This document shows positions 25,886-34,420 of a DNA stretch of 64,000 bases, piece by piece; positions within the stretch are counted from its first letter, which is position 1, and each line of letters begins with the position of its first letter. Source of the DNA: JBBDJB01 sp040880125 (GTDB taxonomy: Bacteria; Planctomycetota; Planctomycetia; Pirellulales; JBBDJB01); assembly GCA_040880125.1 (NCBI GenBank), contig JBBDJB010000054.1, forward strand, positions 124,001 to 188,000. The letters are read 5' to 3'. Below the pieces are notes generated by a model. It had not been told where the DNA came from, did no database searches, and saw only the letters and a program-made list of their open reading frames with translations. A program made the position numbers and the translations under genes.

Positions 25886-26794
25886 ATGCGGCACCTTCCG
25901 ACGCGGCGCCAGTTTGTCACCTCGTCGCTGTTGGGCGCCGTGGGGGCGGCCACACTGAACGCGCGGCCGGCGCATGCGATCGAGCCGATCGCTCGCCCCC
26001 AGGGGCACAAGTTCAAGCTAAGCCTGGCCGCCTATAGCTATCGCGATCTGCTGCAAGGCCGCCCGCCGCAACTGACGTTGGTCGACTTCATCGACGACTG
26101 CGCCAAGTTCGGCTTGGCCGGCACCGAACTGACCTCGTATTATTTCCCGGACGATCCGTCGCCGGAGTTCTTGCGGCAAATGAAAGGCGAGGCGTTTCGC
26201 CGCGGGCTGGATATCTCCGGCACCGCCGTGGGGAACGACTTCTGCCATCCGCGCGGCGAGGAGCGCGATACGCAGATCGCCAGCGTCAAGCAGTGGATCG
26301 AACGCGCCGATGCGATGGACGCGCCGGTGATCCGCATCTTCTCGGGCAATGTGAAGCGGGATCAAAACCCGCAAGACGCGCATCGCCTGGCAGTGGAGGC
26401 GATCGAAGAGTGCTGTGCGCACGCCGGGAAGTTCGGCGTTTTTCTCGCCCTGGAAAATCATGGTGGCCTGACCAGCGAGGTCGACGGCATGCTACGAATC
26501 GTCCGCGACGTGCAGAGCCCTTGGTTCGGCGTCAACATGGACACCGGCAATTTCCATAGCGAGGACATCTACGGCGATCTCGCCAAGCTGGCTCCGTACA
26601 GCCTGAACGTGCAGGTCAAGGTGGCCGTGCGGACCGCCGGGCAGCGCCAACAGCCGACGGATTTTAAGCGGCTGGCCGAAATGCTGCGCACAAGCGGGTA
26701 TCGCGGCTACGTAGTGCTGGAGTTTGAGGAGGCCGGCAATCCGCGGGAAGAGTGCCCCCGGTACATCGAGCAGATGCGGGAAGCGTTTGTATAG
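25886..26794 (+). CDS. Sugar phosphate isomerase/epimerase (AP endonuclease 2-like TIM barrel), Tat-exported
   Basis: 302 residues from the ATG at 25886, with GAGGGG upstream. A Tat signal (TRRQFVTSSLLGAVGAATL) precedes a xylose isomerase-like barrel: FGLAGTELTSYYF, APVIRIFSG, GVFLALENHGGL, WFGVNMDTGNFH and GYVVLEFEEAG. The Glu, Asp and His residues in LENHG, DTGN and LEFEE are the usual metal ligands of this family. These proteins isomerise or epimerise sugars or inositols; location outside the cytoplasm would be unusual for a phosphorylated substrate, so a free sugar is more likely. Confidence 0.88.
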   Translation: MRHLPTRRQFVTSSLLGAVGAATLNARPAHAIEPIARPQGHKFKLSLAAYSYRDLLQGRPPQLTLVDFIDDCAKFGLAGTELTSYYFPDDPSPEFLRQMKGEAFRRGLDISGTAVGNDFCHPRGEERDTQIASVKQWIERADAMDAPVIRIFSGNVKRDQNPQDAHRLAVEAIEECCAHAGKFGVFLALENHGGLTSEVDGMLRIVRDVQSPWFGVNMDTGNFHSEDIYGDLAKLAPYSLNVQVKVAVRTAGQRQQPTDFKRLAEMLRTSGYRGYVVLEFEEAGNPREECPRYIEQMREAFV

Positions 26795-26827
26795 CCCGCC
26801 GCCGGCGGCGGTGCAATTGTCGAGGTG

Positions 26828-26991
26828 GCACAGACATTCTTGTCTGTGCGGAGCAACGTAAAGCCCTCTCCCCGGCCCTCTCCCAGAGGGAGAGGGAGAA
26901 ACAGACATTCCTGTCCGTGCGCAGCAACGGAACGCCCTCTCCCCGGCCCTCCCCCAGAGGGAGAGGGAGAAACAGACAATCTTGTCTGTGC
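26828..26991. repeat. Cluster of five hairpin repeats (two families)
   Basis: GCACAGAC-type hairpins at 26828-26849, 26899-26920 and 26971-26991 alternate with CCCTCTCCC/GGGAGAGGG hairpins at 26876-26896 and 26947-26967. The last two pairs form a near-perfect tandem duplication of about 71 bp. Confidence 0.85.
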
Positions 26992-26999
26992 GCAGCTTC

Positions 27000-27851
27000 T
27001 CACTCCGGCAGTTGCTGAAGGACGCCGGTGAGAAACTGTCCCAACCGGTCGGCGGTCTGCCAAGCCGAGGTCTTCAGCTTCCACATATCTTTGACGCTGC
27101 CCGGGCGGCGCACCAGCGTGCCAGTGACGGCACCGGCGCGGTGAGCCAGCGACTGCGGCTTCATCAGTTTCTCCAGATCCGGCGGCAGACGTTCGTCGAC
27201 GGCGTCGCTGATCGCGCGCACGGCCAGAAACCGCACTTTCTCCCGCTGGCACACTTCGGCCACGGCGTACGATTCCATGTCGACCGCCACGGCGTCATGC
27301 TTTCGGCCCAGGTCGCGCTTCTCCTGAGGAGTGGCGACGATGCGGTCCACCGTCAGCAGCCGCCCGCCGTGCACCCGCGGAGTCGACTCGGACTGCGAAC
27401 CGAGTTGAAGATCGACTCGCAACACCTTCCCGCCTTCATTGACCAACGCACTGGGCATGACAAAGTCGTCACGCGCGAGCTCGTCGCGCAGCCCGCCGGC
27501 AAATCCGGCGGAGATGATCCACCGCGGCCGGTGACCGGCGACCAGCGCGGAGGTCGCCTGCGAGGCGGCGCCCTGCCCGGGTCCGCTGCGGACTACTACG
27601 ATGCGGTGCTGGTGGAGTACGCCCGTGTGTACGGTAAAGCCCTGCCCCTGGAGCGAAACGACGTTCTCGAGCCGATCGACCAGGGCACCGGCCTCGACAC
27701 CCAGTGCGCAGAGGACACCGATATCGCACCTGCCGACATCTTCCGCGTCGCCTTGTTCGGCCGATCGTCGCGCAGCCTCGGTGACTGCCTCGGTCACTTT
27801 CGCATGGACCTGCTGGCGGAGCCAATTGCCGACGATCCACCGCACCACCAT
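27000..27851 (-). CDS. hpnG: Hopanoid-associated phosphorylase-like protein
   Basis: 283 residues from the ATG at 27851 (an upstream ATG at 27929 gives an unlikely N-terminus). It belongs to the nucleoside phosphorylase superfamily: IGVLCALGVEAGALVDRLE, VVRSGPGQGAASQATSAL, WIISAGFAGGL, AVDMESYAVAEVC (the Met-Glu substrate site of the family) and FLAVRAISDAVDE. In hopanoid clusters, HpnG releases adenine from adenosylhopane to give phosphoribohopane. The next genes upstream on the same strand are hpnH and shc, which supports this call. 135 bp separate it from hpnH. Confidence 0.82.
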   Translation of the reverse strand: MVVRWIVGNWLRQQVHAKVTEAVTEAARRSAEQGDAEDVGRCDIGVLCALGVEAGALVDRLENVVSLQGQGFTVHTGVLHQHRIVVVRSGPGQGAASQATSALVAGHRPRWIISAGFAGGLRDELARDDFVMPSALVNEGGKVLRVDLQLGSQSESTPRVHGGRLLTVDRIVATPQEKRDLGRKHDAVAVDMESYAVAEVCQREKVRFLAVRAISDAVDERLPPDLEKLMKPQSLAHRAGAVTGTLVRRPGSVKDMWKLKTSAWQTADRLGQFLTGVLQQLPE

Positions 27852-27986
27852 CGCGCGCTCGCTTTCGGGAGAGTTCCGTGGCCTGGTCCGCCATTGATGA
27901 CCCGACCAGGCACACGTGCCTTCCGCCATCATAGCACGCGAGGTGCGGACGCGCACCGGGAGTGCGCCGACTGCCGACGGGGCATG

Positions 27987-29141
27987 TTACTGCAAGACGT
28001 GCAGGTCGAGCGGATTGCCGCGACGCGAGGACTGCGGCTGGCACGGGGAGCAGTCCCCGCCCTGGTTGGCCGGTTGGGCAGAATCGTCGGGCGGCAGCAC
28101 GTCGAAATCGTCCCCTGGCGGCTGCGGCCGGCGGCGCGGAAGAAATGTCCGCAGCGTGGCGGCGATGCCTCGCAACGATGTTATGCTGGCGGTCACCGCC
28201 GAGGGCTCGTAGCCGCAGTGGACCATGCAGTCGCTGCACTTCGGGTTGCCGCTGGCGCGGCCGTAGCGCGACCAGTCGGTGTCGTTGAGCAGTTCCTCGA
28301 AGCTCGCCGCATAACTCTCATCGAGCAGGTAACACGGACGCTGCCAGCCGAACAGATTGTACGTGGGGCTCCCCCAGGGCGTGCATTCGAGCTGCCAGTT
28401 CCCTTGTAGGAATTCCAGAAAGAGGGGCGACTGATTGAACTTCCAACGGCTCGGTGCCCCGGCCAGCAGCCGCTGGAACAGCCGCGTCGTTTGTTCGCGG
28501 CGCAGGAAGTGTGCCTGATCGGGCGCCTTCTCATAGCTGTAGCCGGGCGAGAGCATCATGCCTTCGACGCCCAGGATCATCAGTTCATCGAACAGCTCGC
28601 GCAAGCGACCGGTGTCGACGCCGGAGTAGACGGTGGTATTGGTCGTCACGCGGAATCCGGCGGAACGTGCCGCGCGGATCGCCTGTATTGCAATGTCGTA
28701 CGTGCCCTGGCGGCAGACGGCCGCGTCGTGAATTTCCCGCGGCCCGTCCAGATGGATCGAGAACGCCAGATACCGGCTCGGCCGAAACTGCGACAGCGCC
28801 TGCTCGAGCTTCAATGCGTTGGTGCACAGGTAGACAAACCGCTTCTGCCGCACCAGGCCTGCGACGATCTGATCGATCTGCGGGTGCAAGAGCGGTTCGC
28901 CGCCGGGGATGGAGACAATCGGCGCTCCGCACTCTTTGGCCGCACGCCAGCACGCCTCCGGCGACAGGTGGCGCTTAAGCACTTGGCTAGGGTGTTGGAT
29001 CTTGCCGCAGCCGGCACAGGCCAGGTTGCAGCGGAACAGCGGCTCTAGCATCAACACCAGCGGATAGCGGCGCCGGCCTAGCAGACGCTGCCGCGCGACA
29101 TAGCTGGCGACTGCCCACATCTGGGAAATTGGAACACCCAT
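27987..29141 (-). CDS. hpnH: Adenosylhopane synthase, radical SAM protein HpnH
   Basis: 384 residues. The radical SAM motif is Cys-x3-Cys-x2-Cys (CNLACAGC), followed by the typical SIPGGEPLLHP and the sequence FSIHLDG. The C-terminal part has further cysteines (CTPWG, PCYLL, CSDCMVHCGYEPSAV) characteristic of HpnH. The enzyme adds a 5'-deoxyadenosyl group to diploptene to give adenosylhopane, the first step toward extended hopanoids. It lies between shc and hpnG on the same strand. The last 45 residues are Pro- and Ser-rich and not conserved. Confidence 0.92.
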   Translation of the reverse strand: MGVPISQMWAVASYVARQRLLGRRRYPLVLMLEPLFRCNLACAGCGKIQHPSQVLKRHLSPEACWRAAKECGAPIVSIPGGEPLLHPQIDQIVAGLVRQKRFVYLCTNALKLEQALSQFRPSRYLAFSIHLDGPREIHDAAVCRQGTYDIAIQAIRAARSAGFRVTTNTTVYSGVDTGRLRELFDELMILGVEGMMLSPGYSYEKAPDQAHFLRREQTTRLFQRLLAGAPSRWKFNQSPLFLEFLQGNWQLECTPWGSPTYNLFGWQRPCYLLDESYAASFEELLNDTDWSRYGRASGNPKCSDCMVHCGYEPSAVTASITSLRGIAATLRTFLPRRRPQPPGDDFDVLPPDDSAQPANQGGDCSPCQPQSSRRGNPLDLHVLQ

Positions 29142-29244
29142 GGTCGGCTGGCCCGGTGCCTCGCGCGTGAGAGTTAGGCGGTGCTTCGAGGATGGACTGC
29201 GTCGGCTTGCGTCGCCGTGCCGCGGGCATTCGATTGCGGCCCGA

Positions 29245-31437
29245 TTAAGCCGGGTGCGTAACCGCGGCGATCACCGGCCGTTGGCCCGGTGCATCGACTA
29301 GCGATGGCTCGGTCAACTGCGCGCAGACCGCGTCGGTCGACTCGACGAGCTGCCCGATCGAAGCCGACCACCGCGACAGCGCTAACAACGGGAAGTAAAT
29401 CGGGTACATGTGGTAACGCAGGTAGAAGACCTGGGGGAACCCGGTGCCGGTGAACTCCGACTCGTCCCAGCGTCCGTCCTCTTCTTGCGTATCGACCAGG
29501 TAACGCACGGCTCGCGCAACCGCCGGATGGCGCTCGTAGCCGGCGGCCAACAGGCCCAGCAGCGCCCAGGCGGTTTGCGATGCCGTGACCGGTCCCTCGC
29601 CGCGGAGGCGATCGTCGGCATAGCTGTCGGGCGATTCACCCCAGCCGCCGCTGGTTTGCTGATGTGCCAGCAGCCACTGCGCGCCGGACTGCATGGTGGA
29701 GTCGCTGGCGGCAACTCCGACGGCGGCCAAACCGGCCAGTGCCTGCCACGTGCCGTAGATGTAATTGACGCCCCATCGGCCCAGCCAGCTTCCGTCCGCC
29801 TCTTGCGTGTGGCGCAGGTATTCGACCGCCCGATCCACTGCGGCGTGCCCCGTGCGATACCCCCAGCCGGCCAGCGCTTCGAGAACTCGGCCTGTGATGT
29901 CAGGCGTGCTGGGGTCGATCATCGCATTGTGATCGGCGAACGGCACATGGCAGAGGAATTCCTTATCGTTGTCGCGATCAAAGGCTCCCCAGCCGCCGTC
30001 ACGATTCTGCATGGCGAGCGTCCAGCGGATAGCCCGCTGCACCGCGGCCTCGACGGCCTGCTCGCGAGAACGGCCCTGCGACGACAGCTCTCTCCGGCGA
30101 GTACCGCTTCGCTCGGTCAGTTGCAGATCGGGCGGCAATCCACTGCCGGCGCAGAACGTCGTCGATTGCGTCTGCTCGCGCAGCGCCAACAGCACCATGG
30201 CCGTGTCGTCCAGATCAGGATAGAACGTGTTGTGGTATTCGAAGAACCAGCCGCTCGGTTCCGCTTGCACGGTTTCCGACCAGTCGCCCGGCCGGCGAAC
30301 TTCCTTGTCGAGCAGCCACGAGGTCGCGCGGCAGGCGGCCGCATGCTCCGCCGGTAGACCGCTGGCGGAAAGGGAACGCAGCGACAGGGCCGTATCCCAG
30401 ACTGGCGACTTGCACGGCTGCAACCGCGCCGTGTGTGATTCTTCGATGACCAATTCGTGCAGCTCCTTCAGGCAGCGCTGGACCGGCTCGCTGTCCCGCG
30501 CGTAGCCTTGGCACTCCAGCGCCACGACGCTCCACACGATCGGCGGAAAGATCGCCCCCAGCCCGTCGCTTTCTTCGAAGCGCTGGAGCATCCACCGCTC
30601 CGCTGCCTGCAGTGCCCGCTTGCGCAGCGGCGTAAACCGCCACTTCTGCGCGAGCTTCAGCCCACGATCGATCAGGCGGAAGAAGCGGTCCCAGCTCACG
30701 AGCCGCCCGCCTGGCGTTTTGCCGGGACACGAGAGCAGCGGCCACTGATCCGGCTCTTGAAGAAACAGCTCGCGGATGCCCAGCTCCGGCGCAAGTCTGC
30801 GTACCGGCCGATGGGCCGAGATTACGGACAGTGGTACGAGGATCGTGCGCGACCAGGCGCTGACGCGCGAGAGGTTGATCGGAAACCAGCGGGGCAGCAG
30901 CACGGCTTCCGGCGGTACGGCCGGCGTATGACGCCAGTCGATCTGCCCCAGCAGCGCCAGGTAGAATCGCGTGAAGCTGTTCACCCGATCGGCTCCGCCA
31001 CCGGCGCGAATGGCACGCCGGGCGCGCTGCATGTACGGCTGGCCGGCATCGTGGCCGGTCAGCTTCAGCGCGAAATACGCCTTCACGCTGACGCTGATGT
31101 CAACCGCGCCGCCGGGATAAAGATTCCAGCCTCCCTCGGGCAGTTGCTTTTCGACCAGGTAGCGGGCGGCCTTGATCGCCAGCGGCGAGCGCTCTCGCCC
31201 CAGGTACGCGAGCAGCAGGATGAACTCGCTCTCGAGGATCGTGTCGCCCTCCAACTCACCGACCCAATGGCCGTCGGCTTGCTGTTGGGAGAGCAGCCAC
31301 TCGCGCGTCCGCAGGATGGCCCGTCGCAAGGGAGCTCCCAGGCGATGGTACGATGCGGAGGCGGTGGGAACCGAGAAGGGGTCGTCCTGGTCGTGCCAAT
31401 CCATTGACACGACGCGCAGATTGGGCGTCGCTTTCAT
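29245..31437 (-). CDS. shc: Squalene-hopene cyclase
   Basis: 730 residues from the ATG at 31437 (an alternative ATG lies at 31404). The catalytic D-x-D-D motif is Asp408-Leu-Asp410-Asp411 in DLDDTAMVLLAL. Several QW repeats are visible: QQADGHWVGELEGD, QLPEGGWNLYPGG, QNRDGGWGAFDRDND, QEADGSWLGRWGVNYIYGTW, QQTSGGWGESPDSY and QEEDGRWDESEFTGTGFP. The enzyme cyclises squalene to hopene/diplopterol at the membrane. It is somewhat longer than usual (about 630-680) because of an inserted region around 420-450. First gene of the shc-hpnH-hpnG set; squalene-forming genes are not in the window. Confidence 0.95.
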   Translation of the reverse strand: MKATPNLRVVSMDWHDQDDPFSVPTASASYHRLGAPLRRAILRTREWLLSQQQADGHWVGELEGDTILESEFILLLAYLGRERSPLAIKAARYLVEKQLPEGGWNLYPGGAVDISVSVKAYFALKLTGHDAGQPYMQRARRAIRAGGGADRVNSFTRFYLALLGQIDWRHTPAVPPEAVLLPRWFPINLSRVSAWSRTILVPLSVISAHRPVRRLAPELGIRELFLQEPDQWPLLSCPGKTPGGRLVSWDRFFRLIDRGLKLAQKWRFTPLRKRALQAAERWMLQRFEESDGLGAIFPPIVWSVVALECQGYARDSEPVQRCLKELHELVIEESHTARLQPCKSPVWDTALSLRSLSASGLPAEHAAACRATSWLLDKEVRRPGDWSETVQAEPSGWFFEYHNTFYPDLDDTAMVLLALREQTQSTTFCAGSGLPPDLQLTERSGTRRRELSSQGRSREQAVEAAVQRAIRWTLAMQNRDGGWGAFDRDNDKEFLCHVPFADHNAMIDPSTPDITGRVLEALAGWGYRTGHAAVDRAVEYLRHTQEADGSWLGRWGVNYIYGTWQALAGLAAVGVAASDSTMQSGAQWLLAHQQTSGGWGESPDSYADDRLRGEGPVTASQTAWALLGLLAAGYERHPAVARAVRYLVDTQEEDGRWDESEFTGTGFPQVFYLRYHMYPIYFPLLALSRWSASIGQLVESTDAVCAQLTEPSLVDAPGQRPVIAAVTHPA

Positions 31438-31580
31438 CCGTAAGCACTCTTCGTGAGCAGGCAAGTCGTCCTTGACACGCACTGCCGACCGTCAGGCCGG
31501 TGGAAAAGCTTACGCCATGGATTTCAGACCAGCAAGAGCAAACCGCTTCAAGTCATGCTAGCGTTGCTGCACGCATCGCG

Positions 31581-33167
31581 TCAGATGCGTCTGCGTAACC
31601 GTGTCAGCGGAATGCAACACGCCGCGATCATTGCAAGTGCAATCGTCGACGGCTCCGGCACGGGCGCGACCTCGGCACGCACCACGCTTACGCGTGATAG
31701 CAACAGATCCAGGCCGCTCTCCGGTCCGTCGAATGTGATGCCGAGTTCCGCGCCGGTCAGTCCGAACAGCGCCGGATCGGTCACCAGGAAGGACATCGAC
31801 TGAAGCTCGCCGATCAGGCCGTCTGAAACGAGCGAGCCCAGCATCTGATCCGCCAGTTCGATGGATAGTTCACCGAGCTCCTGTTCGAATCGAAAGTCGA
31901 GCGTGACTTCAAACGGGCTGGCCGGCGTATTGATCAACTGCGTGATGGTGGCCGGCGAGCCGGTGGTGAACATGGCCGCCGTGGTGCCGTCGACTTCGGT
32001 TTCCGAGACGCTGCCCTCGCCAGTGGTGGACCAGCCGGCGAGGCCGTCTTGGAAGCGGCCGTTGCCGACGGCGGTCATCGCAATGGAGCCGTCGACTAAC
32101 GTGAGAGGCAAGTCAGCCGAGGCCCAGTTGGTGGCGGGAAGGAAGACGTCGTTGAGAGGCGATTCGAAGCCAGTAAGGTTCAATTCAAACGGGCCATCGT
32201 TGATGTCAATGCCCGTAGTGTCAACCGTGAGAGTCGCCAGCAACCCGTCCGGCAAGACGATGCAGGCCGTGCAGGCAGTCGTCGTCCCAGCTTCGGCGAC
32301 GTTCGAGACGACGTTCCCTCGCTGGCCCGTGTTACTTTCCGCGAAGCTCGTATCCGTCAGAATATCTGCGTCTTGGAAACGAGGGATTTCGCTGGGATCA
32401 AGATATAGCGCGTAAGGATCCGACACCCCGTCGGTGATATAGGCTCGAATTTGTACGCCTTGCACCATGCTTCCGCCGCGCACGTAGATCTGGATCTCCT
32501 GCCCTGGTGTATTCGGCAAAAGTTCATGTGTTCCGACGTCGATAGTCGCCTCTCGAAATCCGAAGACGGAACGAGGCTCCGCGCCCGGCTCATGCAAAAC
32601 CACGGGAGCAGGGTTCGTCCCCAGGACCATGAACCTCCTTTCGAAGGCGTCGCCGTTCACAAGCGTGCCGGTCAGCAGATTCCCGTCCGTCTCAAACCCG
32701 CTCCCGTGAACATTGACGACGTTGTCTCCCGGCCGCATGAGGATGAGACTGCTCCCATCATCTTCGCCAAAGTCCGCGCCGTGGATGTTCAGCTCGCTCT
32801 GCCGGTCCACATCGATGCGCGAAGGTGCGGTACCGTCAAAGAAGTTTGCGACACTATTGCTGTCCAACCGCAACAAATCTGACAGCGTACCGCCCGTGAG
32901 ATTCAGCGTGCTTTGATCCTTGAGCATTGCACGCGCGAGTGTACCACCAGAAAAATTCAGCACGCTATGGTCGAAGACCTGGGCCTCGGCGAGACCCGCG
33001 CCATCCACCATATCCACCGTCGTCGCATCAACTCCGGGGCTGAATATACGAACTTCGGCATCGGGATAGGTCCCGTCAATCACGGTATCCGTGATCACGA
33101 CATCGGCGTGGGCGGTGCCCGCCCATAACACCCAAAACAACGCAAGCAAAATCAAATAAATTCTCAT
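31581..33167 (-). CDS. PEP-CTERM protein with beta-helix-like repeats
   Basis: 528 residues with a signal peptide (MRIYLILLALFWVLWAGTAHA). The N-terminal third has short repeats of a beta-helix type (STLNLTGGTLSDLL, SVLNFSGGTLARAM, SELNIHGADF). A middle domain (GSMVQGVQIRAYITDGVSDPY) and a C-terminal beta-sandwich (GNGRFQDGLAGWSTTGEG, VTLDFRFEQELGELSIELADQ) follow. The C-terminus is a PEP-CTERM signal: VPEPSTIALAMIAACC and RLRRRI. It should be surface-exposed or extracellular after exosortase processing. Base composition is less GC-rich than nearby genes. Confidence 0.88.
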   Translation of the reverse strand: MRIYLILLALFWVLWAGTAHADVVITDTVIDGTYPDAEVRIFSPGVDATTVDMVDGAGLAEAQVFDHSVLNFSGGTLARAMLKDQSTLNLTGGTLSDLLRLDSNSVANFFDGTAPSRIDVDRQSELNIHGADFGEDDGSSLILMRPGDNVVNVHGSGFETDGNLLTGTLVNGDAFERRFMVLGTNPAPVVLHEPGAEPRSVFGFREATIDVGTHELLPNTPGQEIQIYVRGGSMVQGVQIRAYITDGVSDPYALYLDPSEIPRFQDADILTDTSFAESNTGQRGNVVSNVAEAGTTTACTACIVLPDGLLATLTVDTTGIDINDGPFELNLTGFESPLNDVFLPATNWASADLPLTLVDGSIAMTAVGNGRFQDGLAGWSTTGEGSVSETEVDGTTAAMFTTGSPATITQLINTPASPFEVTLDFRFEQELGELSIELADQMLGSLVSDGLIGELQSMSFLVTDPALFGLTGAELGITFDGPESGLDLLLSRVSVVRAEVAPVPEPSTIALAMIAACCIPLTRLRRRI

Positions 33168-33617
33168 GGCTGTCTACCTTTCGAAGGACCCGGATAACGA
33201 GAGATTAAGTCGATGAATATCAGTTGCCGCGAACGGCGGCGGATAGAGACAGACCCACGTGACGGCCAAAGTGGCCGAGACGCGCGATAGCCGGTTCCCA
33301 CGGGAGCGGACGAATCCGCGAGAAACACGTTCGCCCGCGCGGACAAACCGCCCGTTAATTCGGTGGACGGCCAGTCTGCGCTGCCATGCTCAACCGTGGC
33401 TGTGCTGCATTAGCAGAATTGCGATCGTGCGAGCCGAACGGCATTTCGAGATGCATGCCCCATTTGAATGCACATACATACGATAAGATTGGAAGTGGAG
33501 TGCCCCCCTCGTAGCGTCAAGATATCTCCGATCGCGAACCAAATCAAGGAAAATGATTGAAAAGTATTCGCGACTCATGAGCGGTATTCGCCATGACGCT
33601 GCTGGCTTGTTGGCACC
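33168..33617. other. 450-bp gene-free stretch
   Basis: Between the PEP-CTERM gene and the SDR gene I see no supported gene, RNA or member of the hairpin families, only a weak GGCC...GGCC stem near 33260. It presumably carries the promoter of the PEP-CTERM gene. Confidence 0.5.
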
Positions 33618-34400
33618 TCACAACCGCCGCACCGTTAATCCACCGTCGACCATCAGCACGCTGCCGGTGGCGTAGCTCAGCTCACCACGCGCGAGCACGG
33701 CCACCGCGCGGCCGACGTCGTCAGGTGTGCCCCAGCGGGGCTCGAGTGTTTCGCCCCGGCCGATGATCTCGTCGTATCGCTCGGTGGCGACCGCCGTCAT
33801 GTCCGTGCGAATGATGCCGGGCCGCACCTCGTACACGGCGATGCCATGCTCGGCCAGCCGCACGGCCCAAAGCTGCGTGGCCATGGCAATGCCGGCCTTG
33901 CTGATGCAGTAGTCGCCGCGGTTGACCGACACCACCGTGGCGCTGACCGACGAAACATTGACGATCGCGCCAACGTACTCCGCATCCGCGCGATGCTGCT
34001 CGATCATCCAGTTCGCCACGCGCTGCGTGAGAAAGTAGGGGCCCTGGAGGTTGACCTTGACGATGCGGTCGAAGCTCTCCTCGCCCGCCTGCAGGATGTC
34101 CTCTCTCTGCTCGGGCGCGATGCCGGCGTTGTTTATCAAGACGTCGAGCCGGCCGAAGCGCGTGCGGACGGCATCGACAATCGCGTCACGCTCGGCGGCG
34201 AGTGCGATATCGCCCCGGCAGTATGCGACATTCGCTCCTTGCGACTCCAGGCTGGCGAGTGCTTCGGCCACGTCGCTCGACTCGCGGCGGCCGTTGATCG
34301 CCAGATCGAAGCCGCTCTCGGCCAGTCGCCGGGCGATTCCCAGCCCGATGCCGCGAGTGCCGCCGGTGATCAGGGCCACGCGCTTGTCATGCTTTGCCAA
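33618..34400 (-). CDS. SDR-family dehydrogenase, 3-ketoacyl-ACP reductase-like
   Basis: 260 residues from a TTG at 34400, chosen because GAGGTG lies just upstream and the protein then begins AKHDKRVALITGGTRGIGLGIA with the NAD(P) motif TGGxxxGIG. NNAG, the catalytic Ser (NVSSVSA) and Tyr-x3-Lys (YCISK) are present; the C-terminus ends YATGSVLMVDGGLTVRRL. The upstream neighbour on the same strand, 20 bp away, is a GH88 unsaturated glucuronyl hydrolase, so the SDR probably reduces a keto-uronate or related sugar acid (inference) rather than a fatty acyl intermediate. Confidence 0.88.
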   Translation of the reverse strand: MAKHDKRVALITGGTRGIGLGIARRLAESGFDLAINGRRESSDVAEALASLESQGANVAYCRGDIALAAERDAIVDAVRTRFGRLDVLINNAGIAPEQREDILQAGEESFDRIVKVNLQGPYFLTQRVANWMIEQHRADAEYVGAIVNVSSVSATVVSVNRGDYCISKAGIAMATQLWAVRLAEHGIAVYEVRPGIIRTDMTAVATERYDEIIGRGETLEPRWGTPDDVGRAVAVLARGELSYATGSVLMVDGGLTVRRL

Positions 34401-34420
34401 GACGTCACCTCGATTGGAAA

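Noticed and set aside
26876..26896. CCCTCTCCC hairpins as intrinsic terminators
   Set aside because: They lack a T run, occur in both orientations and also inside the gcv operon, so they are treated as repeats.
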